NCBI GenBank assembly: GCA_003342895.1
Contig: PTFA01000198.1
Location: 581,905-645,904 of the forward strand
Length of the DNA: 64,000 nt
DNA from: Casuarius casuarius
Lineage: Eukaryota; Chordata; Aves; Casuariiformes; Casuariidae
Direction: 5' to 3'
The position numbers were made by a program, and so were the translations under genes. How positions within the stretch are numbered: the stretch's first letter is position 1; the number at the start of each line of letters is the position of its first letter. Below, piece after piece: positions 37,813-51,114 of the stretch. Under the pieces are notes generated by a model. That model was given only the letters and a program-made list of their open reading frames with translations. It did no database searches and was not told where the DNA came from.

Positions 37813-40598
37813 CCGCACTGTAGTAGCCGTGTCCTTAGGGACTAGACAAGGCGCGGGCACGGAGAAGTGGACAAGAAGAGAAGGCAGATCTTGCAGTCTT
37901 TACCCCTATCGGTGGTATATGGTATGGTAGATTACACAGAAGATGGACTGTTTCAAGTTTTCCAGTAGCATATACCTTATTTGCCTTTGCAAAATTTGCC
38001 TTTGGTAGTGGGGGCCAGTGGTATCAAACCTAGTTCTGCTGATCACAGAAAAAAGTTTTAACAGGTAAATTAAGCATTGGAGCATTTTCTCCTTTACTTC
38101 ATTTCTTGTATCATGACAGTCTTTTTAAAAAGATAAATATAAAGCTAGCTGACCACTGTGGTCTTATTGCAGCAATTGTTTAGGTGTAATTATTTCACTT
38201 TTATTATGGAGAAAATCAAACAAGAGCAACATGATCTAGCGGGTATAACCCTAGATTTGGGCCCACTTATATTTGTGTTTGATTAGAAATACATATACAA
38301 ATCCCTCTTCCCAGTGAACATGTACCCAGTAAAGTGAGTGTTGACTTTTCAAACAGTGTTTTGAGTGTTCAAAAAATTAAACAAAAGGATTCAGTTAGTG
38401 TATTTGTCCTTTGGGTCAAGAACTGTCTTTTTATATATGTGTTTGTGTGTGTGTGTATAGTTTCATGAACAAAGGGGTTGGATGATTCAGGTACCAGTGT
38501 ACTGAAAATAATTAATATTTAGAGGGAGAGCACGGTTTGTCCTCCCATAAATTGATTTAATTTTCATATCCTGATTGCCTAGAGTGGCTCACTTCAGCAA
38601 CCTTGCACAATTTGCTATGGTTTTGATTTATTCTACAACAATCTTATACACTTATAATCCTTACCGCTTTCACACATATGGAATTAGTTACAGATTTAAT
38701 GCCCCATTGATATCAGGGAAAATAATTAATTTTCTGACGTCTTTAAAAGAGAGGAAATCAGAGCTTCAAGCATTTTCCCACTGCTAATTCTCATTTAAGT
38801 ATCATCTCTAATGCAAAGGTAAATCTTTTGAGCTTAAAATATGACTGATAGCTAAAAAGTAACGGATGATAAATATGCATATTGTAGGTGTAGTGAACAT
38901 CTCTGGAAGTAAGGGATAAGAGAGTAGTTTTACACTGGTTTATAGGGACTATTTAACATGAGGCCCTAAAACCTGCAAAGTGGAATGCACATGGAATGAT
39001 GTGTTCCAGTTAACTTTTTTTTTTCTTATTTTAAGAACCTATAATGCTAATTCTACTGTAGTAATGCCTTAATAGTATATCTGCCAGTGATACTGCATTC
39101 TTCTAGGCTATTTGTCTAAGAAATATATTTTGCAAGACCATCTTCTACATTAGGAATGTTTTCAGAGAAAAAAGACTACCAGTTTGGAAATCCAGCCCAT
39201 GTGGAGTTTTACATAGCTTGATCTCTGAGGAACTGTGTGAGAGGTAAGAGGAGATGGGGTTTCTTAGGAAGGAGCCTATAGGAAATTACAGTTTTTATTC
39301 ATCCTGTTGAATGAGTCAAATAATTAGATTTCTACTATAGATCTACATAGATTTTTTTAAAGAGAACTTACTGTTAATTTCTGTCAAAGCTTTCTCTGAA
39401 AAATCATCTTTGTGTTGGACCAGATCATGTGTTGGACCCAGAGCTATATCAAAGAAAATTCCTGAGGAAAATATTTCAAACATTTTTGGAAGTTGGTTTA
39501 CTCTCTATATATTTTTTTTAGCATAATGAATTTTATTTTACAGGGTATTTTAAAAAATTCCTCACTTCTGGAATGAAAACAAATTTTTAGCCAGCTATTT
39601 CTTGTTCAGGGGAAAAGGTCCTGACTATTTCACTTTAAGATTAAAGTAGTATAGATAGGGTGGCATTTAATAAACTGCATAGATATTTAAAGTAGCTCCT
39701 ATAGAGTTAGCTGTTATGGTATAACTAACCTCTTGAGGACTTGTACTGTCTACCTGGAGACAGACTTATGGATTTAGGTTAATATATTATTGACATGTTT
39801 CAAATACATCATTATGGATTCCCATGCCATACAATAAAAAGGAGATAATGTAAATGTTTTGCCTTCGTGTTAATAGACTAATAACTGGAGTGGATAATTA
39901 AGGCTGACAGTCGCTTCTTCATCAGTGAGATTCAAGGACTTTTTTTTTAAGCAGACATTTCTGTGTAGACTTGGACAGAACAGCCTCCCTCAGCCTCCTC
40001 CATCCCTGTTGAAATTTAGTCTAATACTGAAATTGTATGATACTCGCAACATGATACATGTTCACTCAAATATTTGAGAAACCATGACCTTTTCTGTATT
40101 GATTTCTCTCTAAAATTTCTTTGTTTTGAACAAAAAGATTGTTTCTATCAATATTATTCCTATCTCTATTAAAGCCTTTTCTACAAAGCAATACATTAGC
40201 ACCATCAAGGTGAACATGCATCCATCTTGCTAGCAGATTGCTAGCTTTTCTGCACAATCCTGCCTCCCAACTAAATTAAACACAGTCCTGTCTACAATTT
40301 TATTCACAGTGTTTTCACCTTTGGTTTGTGTCTCTGAACTTCAGGTGAGGAGGAAAAAGGTGTGTTCTAACAGTTTTGATTTAGTTCTTGGGTCAGACTT
40401 GTAAAAGATACTTACATGTATAGTTAGATTTTCAATAATACCAAAATAAATAGTTCCTCTTAGAATACAAGCCCATTTATTCAAATGTATTTGAAGTGAT
40501 CCTAGAGTATGTTGAGGCTTAGATGAAGTAATCTCAGAGCTGCTAGTAGTTGTTCTTAGAGCTCAGTATGGAGTAAGGATGAAATGATCACATAGCAA
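37813..40598. other. Non-coding single-copy DNA
   Basis: No gene is recognisable. A short GT tract lies at 38439-38457. A direct repeat TGTGTTGGACC occurs at 39411 and 39428. The remainder is AT-rich. Confidence 0.5.
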
Positions 40599-40620
40599 AT
40601 GGAAAATGGAAAATGGAAAA
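40599..40620. repeat. ATGGAAA short tandem repeat (three units)
   Basis: Three perfect ATGGAAA units plus one base abut the 5' edge of the old CR1 body. It may mark the insertion boundary or be later slippage. Confidence 0.9.
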
Positions 40621-41820
40621 AAGCAAATTTGATGCCCATCTTTTGAAACAGAGAAGAAGGGAGAAAATTCAGGGGAATTTTAGAATGGTCAGCTTAATGG
40701 CAATTCCTTGAAACATAATAAAACTAATAACCAATGGAATATTTGTAAACTCTTGAAAAAAATTATGTAAAAGCCAGCTGAGATTTAAGGTTGTCAAATC
40801 CTTCCCACATGCCTACGTGCATAAGGTCTCATATATCTTGGCTTTGGTGAGGTCTTTGTCTGTCATGATGCCCTCCAAAGCAAGCTAGAGAAACAGAGTC
40901 ATGATAGACTATTATGGGATGAATACAAAATTGGTTGGATAGTTATATCATATATAGTAGTAACCAGCGACTTACTGTCACAGTATTAATATGTTTTATA
41001 ATGTTCTGTCTGATTTTCTGGGTCCATTTCATTTGTTTTGTTGATGACTGAACGGAGTGTTGACTTAATGGCAGATTAAGTGGCAGATGACTTGGAACTT
41101 TGGAGCAAGTACTCCAGAGTGTACTTTGGAGGTCTTGATAGGCTTCAAAGTGATCTTAAAGTGATCTGAGAGCAGAGATACTGAAAAGAGTGAGATAGAG
41201 TAAAATATGGGTAAGTGCAAAGATATTACACTTAGGTAGGAAGAATCAGGTGCTAAAATGTGGTGTGCAATACCACATGGCCGTTCAGAAAATATTTTGT
41301 GTGTTGAAGTTGACAGCAGCTAACTGTGGCTAGACAATGTTCTTGCTTTTGTCAAATCGGCAGTAGTCTACTGAGTTGTGTAAATAGCGGTATCCTTCAA
41401 GACAAATGACATAATCCATCTGATTGACTCTGGGCTGGCAAGGTCTGTTCTGGGACACTGTACTTGAAGAAGGACATGGGACAATCTGAGAAAGCCTGGA
41501 GGGATGGGGCTAGGGTAATCATGACAGAAGACTGAAAGACAGGGATTTGTTTAACCTACAGGAGAGAATGTGAGAAGAGGCAGCATGTTTCCAAATGCTT
41601 AGAAAGCTATGGAAGGCAGGCAGGCAGGCAGGGAAGGAGGAAAGGGAGGGAGGAAGGTGTTTGTGTGGACAGAATAAGAAAACAGCAACTTAAATTGTTA
41701 CAGGAAGTCTTCTGATTAAATACTAAGAAAATTTCATATAGAGACACTAGTAAAACCTGGAGCAAATCATCTGGGATGAGAAGAATGGAGGCCTTAAAGG
41801 TTAGGCAAGTATCGGAAGAT
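40621..41820 (+). mobile_element. Old, decayed CR1 LINE body (ORF2 3' part)
   Basis: The piece begins with GCAAATTTGATGCCCATCTTT, which decodes through the CR1 reverse-transcriptase motif MPIF. It then follows the CR1 ORF2 order: a GATTT-GTCAAATCC block, a GGTCTTTGTCTGTCATGATG block, GCAAAG-ATTACACTTAGG (about 41218-41236), a TGTTCTGGGACAC...AAGAAGGACATGG block (41447-41479), AATCATGACAG (41518), and the terminal GGAGAGAA...GAGGCAG region (41561-41583). Frameshifts and stops are frequent, so it cannot encode an active protein. The usual ATTCTATGA ending is not visible, so the 3' end is lost or eroded. The copy is much older than the one at 59301. Confidence 0.75.
41615..41660. repeat. GGCA/GGGA purine-rich simple repeat inside the CR1 relic
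   Basis: Four GGCA units are followed by imperfect GGGA and GGAA units. It lies where the CR1 body normally has a purine-rich AAGGAGGGAG-like segment, so it probably grew by slippage from that seed. Confidence 0.8.
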
Positions 41821-43342
41821 AGTGACAAGACAGGTAGCCTGTCCTGCTTTTTAAAGCACTGTAATGGCTGAAATGGCCTGGAGAAGTCTCTGTACTGTTC
41901 CCCTTTATGCTTATATTTTGGTCTGTCACTGACAAACTGAATGAGAGACAAAATCTTTGGATTCATCTGGAAAAGGCCAAAATGGAGAAATATGTTCCTG
42001 TTTGTTGCAGAGTTCTGCTGTAGACAGAAACAGTGAGCAATGAGCAGAGCATATTTTCCTAGAGCAGTTCTGTGCATAGTTATGGAGCGATGCATATGCT
42101 TTTAAATAAAAACAGAGGAAACAAACACAATATTGTAGTGGGAAACTCTGCTTATGCACTGCAGTTTGGTACACTGAATGGTTTGTACAATGAGGTTTTG
42201 CACTGAGCTCTAGTTTTTTTGGTTTTGACTTGGAATGTAGGATATTCTCTCCTGCTAGTTCCCAGATAGCCTGCAGGCAGCAAAATCAGAAGTGGCCAGC
42301 ATGCAAGAAAACATACTATAATTAAAAGCTGTTCTTTCTTTTATTTCCTCTGTGGATTTCAATAAGAAAAATGTTAAAAATAAAGTTTTGAACAAAGCTA
42401 ATCTTTACTGATTTTTTTCAGCTCTAAAATGTACAAACTTCTTAATTTGTCATTGATGATTGTAGTAGACACAACTGTTCTTAATTGAAGAAAACTCTCC
42501 TGATATTTTCTTCTAGAAGTTAGACAGAACCAAAGCCTGAATCTGCACACCTCCAGAACTTCAGAGGATCAGAGCTGGATCACGCTGTGAACTTTGCATC
42601 TGGTCCATATCAACATAATAAACCAATCTAAAAAAAACCCACCAAAACCAATTTTAGAAGTGATGTGTATATTAACATCTTTTCATTCATACTCTTTTAA
42701 GGTTAGGCATTCCTCCCTATTTCCAGTGCCTAAGTTTGTGCAACTTGCTCTTGGAGAAGTAGAGTTAGAATAGGCAATCATAAGTTGCAGGCTTATTATA
42801 GGTAGTTTTGTCATAAAGAGTACAGGCAAGTGTCTAGGGAGCAAATCCTTCAAAGGGCTGCCCTAATGCAATGGACCTCAGCAGGATGGTTGTGATTTGC
42901 ATTCTCTGGGCACCTTCAGCTCCCCTGTGGGTATCTGATGCTGCAGTAGAGTTTGGAAGGACTGCAACCTGAGTTAAACATACCTATATTTAGATATGTA
43001 TGTATTTTTAACATAAACATATTTTTTAACATATGTCATAAAACTGGCATAATGAGCTGCTGGTTCTTGCGCTCTAGGACAGAACATATGCTGAGGAATG
43101 GACACTCAGTTGAAAATGAAGCCCTTTGAAGATCAATTCTGTGTTCTCTGTAATAGCAGGCTACTTGCATCATATGACTATGGATTTTGAGATCACTCTG
43201 CTGTCTTTTCTGTGCACTAAGGAGGGTCAGTACAGCAGGAGACTGGCCAGTGGTTTTTGGCTTTGATGGAGTAGTGCTGAATGTTCCACAGTGACGAAGT
43301 GTTGAAAGACTTGAAAGAGCTATGAAGGTCAAATCCTGCACA

Positions 43343-43344
<2 letters not shown>
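41821..43344. other. Non-coding single-copy DNA
   Basis: No gene is recognisable. The 162-codon minus-strand frame at 41607-42095 runs across the CR1 relic and is taken as a chance frame. The last bases before the GT array (about 43327-43340, GTCAAATCCTGCA) resemble the start of another ancient amniote repeat but are too short to call. Confidence 0.45.

Positions 43345-43386
<42 letters not shown>
43345..43386. repeat. (GT)21 microsatellite
   Basis: Twenty-one uninterrupted GT units. The perfect array is likely to be polymorphic in length. On the minus strand it produces a Thr-His repeat in short frames, which are not genes. Confidence 0.98.
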
Positions 43387-43388
<2 letters not shown>

Positions 43389-45689
43389 ACATTTCTACTC
43401 GAATAATAAAGAACTGCCTTTTGAAATACCTCTCCGTTCATCAGAGCACTGCATAAGCTTATATTGTCATTTGGGGCTTATTGCTGTTAAGTCATTATGA
43501 ACGATAGCATGGATCTATTTTTTTCAGAAGGCATAGCTAAAGAAGTCATAGAGGTAGTGAGGGGGAGGTTAGCAATCTTACCTCTGCTAAACCCATGCTT
43601 CATTAAAGTGAACTGGCTTTCTGTAGGCTAGGCATTAGCTTTGTTCTGCCTATGCTTAATTTGTTCCAAGTGTAGTAGAGCCCAGCTGGGGGGGAAAAAA
43701 GGCATAAATTGTAAGAAGACCCTTACAACCAACATTTCTATGTGTTTGTGCATGCAACTGGAGCAAAATTAAACAGCTCATCCATATCAACAACTACAAA
43801 CAAAACCAACATAAACATTCTTGCACAACTAATCTATAAAGTAATATATCTTCATTAGCAAGGTAACATTTTATGTTATTGGTACTAAAGATCTACTTTT
43901 TGTGTCAGGTTTCACTGCAGTTGTTACTGATGAATAAAACCCTGTGAGCTGAAATTGTTGTCTTTTAAAAAATATGATTCCTGATTTGGTGGATTTATTT
44001 TTCTTGCATTGCTTCCAGCCACATCTCCTATGAAGCCATAAAATATTATGTATGTATTATTTCACAAGTCTCAGTTATGACTCATACTGGACACTGCGTG
44101 TATGAGACAGTAGCAAAACAATGAAGCTATATTGGGGTATATGTATCATTTAGGGTTATTTTGAGAATGGATTTTGACTTGTGTCATTCATAGTTTAAAT
44201 ATGACTTGTTCAATAACATGTTCCGTCGTAATCAGATAATTTAATGTCTACTGACAGGTCTTTTGTGACTGAGACCCAATTTTAGCTCTGCATACCAAGG
44301 AGCTTGCCAAGGAAAAGTAACCCTTTTTACTCAGTAAAGAAGGATAATGGATAACTTCTGGAATTAAGTGAAAAATTGAATCCAGCTTCCTGTGTGCACT
44401 TTAGGTCCCACACTGGGATTACAGAGCTAGCTCTGAACTGCTTGGCTGCTGACAATAAAGATTTTATATGTGTCATGTTGAATTTTCAAAGAAGTTTTCG
44501 AAGCAGGAAGGTCATTTTTACATTGAGTCCAGGCTGTTTGTTTAGGAATTTAAGTGCTTTGCACTGGCTTCTCTTCGCTGTGGGACTCAAGTTTACGTAG
44601 CCATTTTGGAGAAAAATGGTAATATAGCAGTTTAAGGAAAAGGGGGAAAAAAATAAGGTCATATGGAAACAGAATTTCAAAGTGTTAGCCTACTTTCCAT
44701 CATTAAGAATTTATCCACTGCAGAGCTCTTATTGGCCAAGTGCTTTCTTGCCAATGAGTTCACTATAAGAGAAATTTTATAAACATAGGAATCATGGCAT
44801 TCTCTTACTATATATATTATTATATATGTATATCTATATCTGTGTATATATAAGCAATGCAGAATCATTATTCTTACCAGTGAAGATGCCTCTGCCCTTG
44901 GCATGAGAAAGCAAATAAAAGTAAAGATACTTTTTCATGTATTCTACATTATAAAATATTTATATACTGTCTTCTGTAGCACATAACCTATTACATTATA
45001 GGTCATTTTGTCTGCAGAGTGTTTCCTTTTGAGAACTACTTGACTGTGCCATGCAGTCACTGGGGACAGACACATGAGGCAGCCCTACAAAAAGGATATG
45101 CAGTCATTTCTAATCTGTGCATATAAATGGATCACACAGGACTTAAGACATATATGAGTATCTATTGTGAAAAATCTCAAAGGTCTGTATTAAAAGCTTC
45201 TTCATATTAACATGGCACGTTCCCACAGAGATCTGCTGCAATGCTCCATTAATCAAGAAAAGCTGCATTAATCAAGATATTGACTGAATTTTTAAAAGCA
45301 TATTTAAAGTAAATTCCTGCACAGTTATATGTGCAAATAGAGTTAGCTAGAACTATATGAAATTCTCAGTCAAGAAAAGATCAGTTCATCTTAACACAGC
45401 CTTCAAAATAGGGTGTCTTTAACTTTGCATTTTATGCTCCTTGGTATGAGACAGATTTACAATCTTTGTATTCGTAAAGGATTTATGTATTTTATATAAA
45501 ACTTCGGTGTGTACTGAGGGGAGAATTTTTCTTTGACATTCCGCTGTGTGAATTCCACAAGAAAATAACCAGGAAGCCCTGTGATGTGATATTGTTACCA
45601 GACTCTCACTCAACTACTCATTTGTCTTTTAACTCGGTCATGGGAACAGTGATTTACTAATCCAATTCAATGCATTTGTTGCATTTGGA
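43387..45689. other. Non-coding single-copy DNA with an AT-rich tract
   Basis: There is no recognisable gene. An AT-rich TATA/TATC low-complexity tract occupies about 44808-44852. The frames seen are all below 80 codons with no domain. Confidence 0.5.
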
Positions 45690-45758
45690 GATCAATCCTG
45701 ACTACAGAAGCTCAGTAACAAAACTTTATTGATTTCACTGGGACAAGATAAGACCCTT
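45690..45758. repeat. Ancient short palindromic repeat
   Basis: It reads ATCAATCCTGACTACAGAAG, a short centre with AAAACTTTATT, then GATTTCACTGGGACAAGATAAGACCC. The spacing of CTACAGAAGC and TTGATTTCACTGGGA matches CTACTGAAGC and TTGACTTCAGTGGGA at 60198-60264, so the two are diverged copies of one family. The arms are complementary to each other (ACAGAAG-like against TTTCACT-like). Confidence 0.55.
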
Positions 45759-48700
45759 TACATATGGGCCAACCTTATACTGTCATATTTTTTTGTGTAA
45801 TTACTTAAATAATAACAAATGCTTTTGCCCACCACAGATCTTGCCGGTGTCTGTAAAAGGAAACTAGGAGGGAAGCTGCCTTACCCGAAGAGCTGCAACA
45901 GGTTGAGCACACAGCCAGGATTTCCAGTCCACTGAACCACGCTGCATAGGAGGGCTCCACTATGAGCGTGTTGCATAAAGCAGTATCAAATTATCAAATG
46001 TGTTATTAATGTACTTGGTAACGAGTGCTTCCAACTACTAAAACAACTATTTTTTCCTTCCTAGGCGCAGATAATAGCTGCAGTTTACAGAAGAAAACAA
46101 TTATATTGTAAACAAGTATTTTGGGGAGGAAATCTATTCTAATGACAAGAATGTTCTCCCTTTTTGCCAGTAAGAAATATTTTACAGACTCTACTACTGA
46201 ATTTACTGTACATCCAGTTTCTTGTTGGAGTAAGTATGACAAAGAAAGAAGGGACTGAAATTGAGTCTCAGAGACTTTGTTCATGATGTTAATGCCATGT
46301 CATTCTTGTATTCTGGCTCTAGGTTAGTTGTAAGATTTGGCAGCTAGCATAGAAATATTCTAAAACCCAACAGTTAGCTCTATAAAACCATTTACAGTTG
46401 TACAAACAATTCAGGAGCTTATAATCCTTAAAATTTAGACAGACTGTCATATGTAGAAAAACACAAGAGTCGATAAGGAAATTGCTGGTGGATGTTAGGT
46501 GAAATTCAAATAGATCAAAGTACGTGGTGGATAGCTAAAATAATCACTTTCTAAGGGAGGGCCTAAACCGTTCTCTCAAAATACACAGTTGAAGAGAGAA
46601 AAGACTATCAGTAAAGATAGCTTCTCCCTGATGGTATTGCTGTGAGAAGATAGCCTGGATGTGGTAATTAAAAACTTAAAGAAAGAATAGAGAGAATAAA
46701 GAGACACTACATAGTCTGGGAATTTAAAGTCAATGAGAAGGCGTACAGAATGAGATTTGTATACAGTCCAGAGGCTTTTATCTGACCTGCCTCTGCTCTG
46801 TGGAAATGACTGTGAAATGGTTCTCCTGCCATGCTGTAGGTTCTGATCAGGGCTCTGCAGCATGAGAACAAGGCACAACCTTGGATCTTCGAATGACCCT
46901 AGCTTTAATAAACTGTGAGATTTGAACCCACCGAAGGTCTAGTATGCTGGTTCAGTTTAATTAGACTATTGAAAAACTCTAACCTGTTCTTGGCGTTTAT
47001 GAACGTATAGTTAGTTGTTCTGTTTGTTATGAACCAAATTCACAGCTTCTTCCTGTCTCTATGTTTTTTTGTGTACACGCAGGTAAACTGTGTTTGAAGC
47101 TACCTTTTATTTTATAGAAATGAGTGAAATCCAGTAAAATACCTATCCTAAAGACAATTTATATTATAAAGGCCTTGCTGAAGTGTGGCTAAATATTATG
47201 AGAATTAATCTATTAAGAACAGAATTGGTAATTTCTTTACTAGAGAATCCTACAGCTTTATCACATAGCGCCATGTTAAAGTAATGATGCATCAAGCTTC
47301 CTATTAGTTAGTAAGCCAGAAACCCTGAGGGCAATTGAAACGAAATAACTTAATGTACAGAGTACCTGGAAAAAAATTACAAGGCTAGACAAGAAGAATG
47401 CTGCTACATGGGAGGTCTGTAACCACACTCTACAGGAACCCTGAGTCCTTCCTTCCTGTATGAGGGCAGTTAGAAGGGACGGTTTTTCCTTGTAGCAAAA
47501 AGACCTTCTGTCTATTTAAGAATAGGGGCTGTGTTACCTACACAGTCTTATGTGTTTATAGCTTTATATTTGAAAATGTCTGTATGCAACAGCTTTATAA
47601 TGTATTTTAACATGGGCTATTGAAATATGTCCTAAAACTCTTGATGTGCAAAAGTTGAATTTCATAATCAGAAAGTAAAGAAGTTAAGTAAATTAATAAA
47701 TTAATAATAAATAAATAAATGTCCAAATGTCAAGAGATGTATTCTGGAAAGATCTCTACACCTTTAAACTGATAGATTTTTCAAAACTAGCTAAGAACCT
47801 GGATAGCAAAATTTGTTGAAAAATCATTTTTGGAAAGAAGTATAATAGGTCCTTTGGTCATTTTATATTTGTTTGATCAACATTTGCAACTGCCTGGCTT
47901 CTCAAAGAAATGGAGGTAAGTTTTCACAAGCAAAAATATGACTCTAAAGATTAAACTTCCTTTGTTCACCATAAATACATAAATAGCCTCATCTGTGAAT
48001 GAGAGAACAGGTTGCAATAAAATTAGATAATTTCTGTTCTCTCTCTCTAGTTTCATTCCTAAATCATAATTACCAAATGTGTCTGCCATGGAATTTCCTT
48101 GTGAAATTTCAAATGTGCCAGATTTTAAAGTACAAAATTGTGCTGCTGATTCATTGCATAAGTCATTTTATGCATGGCAGTGGGCAGGAGACAGAAATGA
48201 GACATTTTATGAGGAAACATGATGGATGAAAATAAATCTGCTAAAAAAGAAAAAAGCGATTACTTTTTAGTTTGCTCTGTTTTTTCCCATTCCTTAAAAT
48301 GTAAACTCTTTTATAAGAGAAGGCACCATGCAATTTCTACCCTGAAATAACAGGGCAGGAAACTGAATATAAGAAAATAAAGAAATAGTATGAAATAAAA
48401 AAGTAAGGGTGAGGAATCTGCTACTATGCATCCGATACAGATCACAATTGTGCTTAGGTCTTTGTGCATGTTTTCTAAGTATTTTGACACTTTGCATGAG
48501 ACGACATCATTGATCATTACCTTTTCTTGAAAAATTGTCTCCCACATTCCCTCCTAAGTATCTGTATGTTATCCTTCCCTGTGACTAAGATTATGTTTGT
48601 GGAAGTAGTATTTGGCATGTGCAGAAAAGGTGCATGTTCAATTATTTTTGCTTGCCTTATTACTTAAGCTTCCGAAGACAGAGAAGCTGACTGGCTATTG

Positions 48701-50020
48701 AAACTTACTCAAGAGTGGTAGATTGAAATGGCAATAACTCTTACATCCCTGACTGGAGTTCTCGCTGAAATTCCTTTATAGCAACTAAGATGCTTGTTGC
48801 ATTATTGATTTACAGCATGAGATTCATGTGCTCATTCACCGTCAAGAGATGTATTGTAATTTTGGAAGTGCAGTGCTTCTGTGTTGACACATCAATTATT
48901 TTAATGTTAAATGTTGAATTAACTAAATTATTATGATCAATATTACTTTCTTACACTTTTGTCTGAGGCAATATTAATACAGATATTAATGTACATATAT
49001 TACTACATATGCCTGGCATATGCTGTCAAACGTTGCCCAGGGTTATTGGACTCTTAAATCCTATGGCTTGAAGTTAATAGAAGCATCATCTGTTATGAGA
49101 ACGTTACAGAGTTTTGCAAATAGAAGTAGGACTTTCCTGGTATGATATTCTCCTTCATGTGATCCTGAGTTTAAATGAACAATATCACTGAAATGAGAAG
49201 GACCAGGCCCCTGAGTAACAATGTGTAGGGATGAAATGCTCTGACTGCACAGTCCTAACTGTTAATGAGAGCTCTTTAGCCAGTTTTGCTCATTTGCACT
49301 GTCATGAACTGTAGAGAGAAAAGTAGGGATCAGAAAGTCTCTAAAATCAGGTGCTTGTGTGATGGCTGTTGTTTTCACCAGGATCTGTGGTTTAAATACC
49401 AGAGTAGTAACACATGTGTTACCATCTTTAAATTTTATAGCTTTGTTTATTATTTCACTTTGTTAAAATTTTAATACTTTGAAGTACATCGCACAAGTGC
49501 ATGTGCCGTAACTATTGCTAGAATTACTTAAAGGGGATTTAAAGAATTTTTTTCTTAGTCATTTCCCTACAGGGAGCCTTTCCAATTCACTTTACTGACT
49601 CCAAGCCATTTCAGTTTCTACTCGTATAATTTTACAAGAAATATGACAAACGTAACTGTTTTCCCTATGTTTTATGTCCCTAATGAGGAGCAAAAGGTCA
49701 AGAACTTTGGGATGGAGGGGCAGGCCAATTACTCTTGCTACTGTGCTTTGGAATACTGCTTGCAACTGGCACTCATTTTTCTACCAGCAGGATTACAGGA
49801 CAGTTAATTTCCTTAGAAATTTTATGAGGTTTAATGGATTGTATTTTGTCTTTTTTTTTTTTTTGGTGTTTGTGGTTCTTGTTTGAAAAAGCTCTACAAT
49901 ATTCCCTTTGTATATATGCATAGCTTACGTTTATAAAAAAAGTATTTTTAGAATGTTTAGAATCTGAGGGTCAGATTATTTTTGAGGGCATTAAATGCTT
50001 AAAGCTGCAGATACATGCCT
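45759..50020. other. Non-coding single-copy DNA
   Basis: No gene is recognisable. An AT-rich ATTA/ATAA simple repeat lies at 47687-47720 and a poly-T run of 14 at 49851-49864. The remaining sequence is AT-rich and unremarkable. Confidence 0.5.
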
Positions 50021-50145
50021 GGTGGATTTTTAAAAGCAGTCATATACCTACCCCATAGGTAGAGCTCATACACCTCGCCTATGAGGTGATTGTGAAAGTC
50101 CCAATTGCCTATCTGCTTATTAGGTACCTTAATTAAAAATCTGGT
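50021..50145. repeat. Ancient palindromic element with terminal inverted repeats
   Basis: The left end GGTGGATTTTTAAAAG (50021-50036) and the right end TAATTAAAAATCTGGT (50130-50145) are inverted copies of each other, sharing GGATTTTTAA / AGATTTTTAA. The interior has CCTA and AGGT words on both sides (ACCTACCCCATAGGT, ATTAGGTACCT). The whole, about 125 bases, matches a small interspersed amniote repeat that I know by its ending ACCTTTAAAAATCTGGCCC. It has no coding capacity. Confidence 0.6.
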
Positions 50146-51114
50146 TCTCAGTGTCATTAGGACTACCAAGGAAGTCAGTCACTGGAAAATAAAGAAAGGG
50201 TCAGAGGGAAAAACAGGTCAGTGCTGATTAGCAAACTTGGTACATTCTTCTCATGTTTGGTTTTGCATAGCTGACTTGAAGACCGGAAACTGAGAGAATG
50301 AAGGTAGGTAAGAGTTTTCTTTTCCCACCTAACAATCAACTGAGTTTTCATACGTGTAATGAGAAAGGTGAAAAAGCAGGAACCTGCTTTTGAAAATATT
50401 AGCACTGGCTTCTGTTTAAGTAAAGCTTATCAGCTTTCACTGAGACAGTGGACAAGGCTATGCAGTAGGTGCAAATCGCTTAAACCAGTGGACTTTGTGC
50501 TGACCACAGGACTAGAAATACTGGGATGTATGTACCTAGCCAGCTTCATTGGCAATGGAGCCAGGTAATCAGTCTTTCTAACCAAACAGCTGTTGCTGCT
50601 GAATCTCCCAAGGGCTGCAAACCTTCAGAGACACCCCATGTGCTCCTTAGTGCCAAGGGGGGGAAGGGGACAAGAACAGCTTCACAGGCAGAGGACAACG
50701 CTGCTGCCCCAACGGGTTCTACCACCACGCTGTCAGCCAGGTCTGAAGTGGGGGGTTCTCCTTACAGCTGGGGATTCAGGATACCTCTCCTGTTCATGTG
50801 CCATATCATCCAGATGGAAGTTACACTGGAACTGCATTTGTAGGCTTCTGGCTTTGAACATGCGCTTATAGCCTAAGAGTCTGAGACTAACTTAGAGTTT
50901 TGAAGGTCATTTAGGACAAATAAAGGGCTTTGCCACATTAGGGATAGTCCCGTAATTGAATCCTGAATCTTCAGCTAGGATGCCTCTCCATGGGCAGCAG
51001 TGGAGATGAGGGAGGGAGAGATTTCAGAGACTTAAATCTTGCTTTCCAAAATATGGCTAACGATGGCAGAGATCTGTTTGAGATCTTCAGTGTTGTACAG
51101 CCACTTAGCTCTTT
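50146..51114. other. Non-coding single-copy DNA
   Basis: No gene is recognisable. Between 50526 and 50871 overlapping frames are open on both strands because the DNA is GC-richer. None shows a recognisable domain. Confidence 0.5.

Noticed and set aside
38240..38310. tRNA-like SINE head (GATCTAGCGGGTATAACC)
   Set aside because: The A-box resemblance is weak and no B box follows at the expected distance.
41607..42095. 162-codon minus-strand frame as a gene
   Set aside because: It runs antisense through the CR1 relic and its purine-rich simple repeat. The translation ends in a Leu/Pro/Cys repeat that comes from GGCA units.
43217..43441. Short minus-strand frames with Thr-His repeats
   Set aside because: They are translations of the GT microsatellite at 43345-43386.
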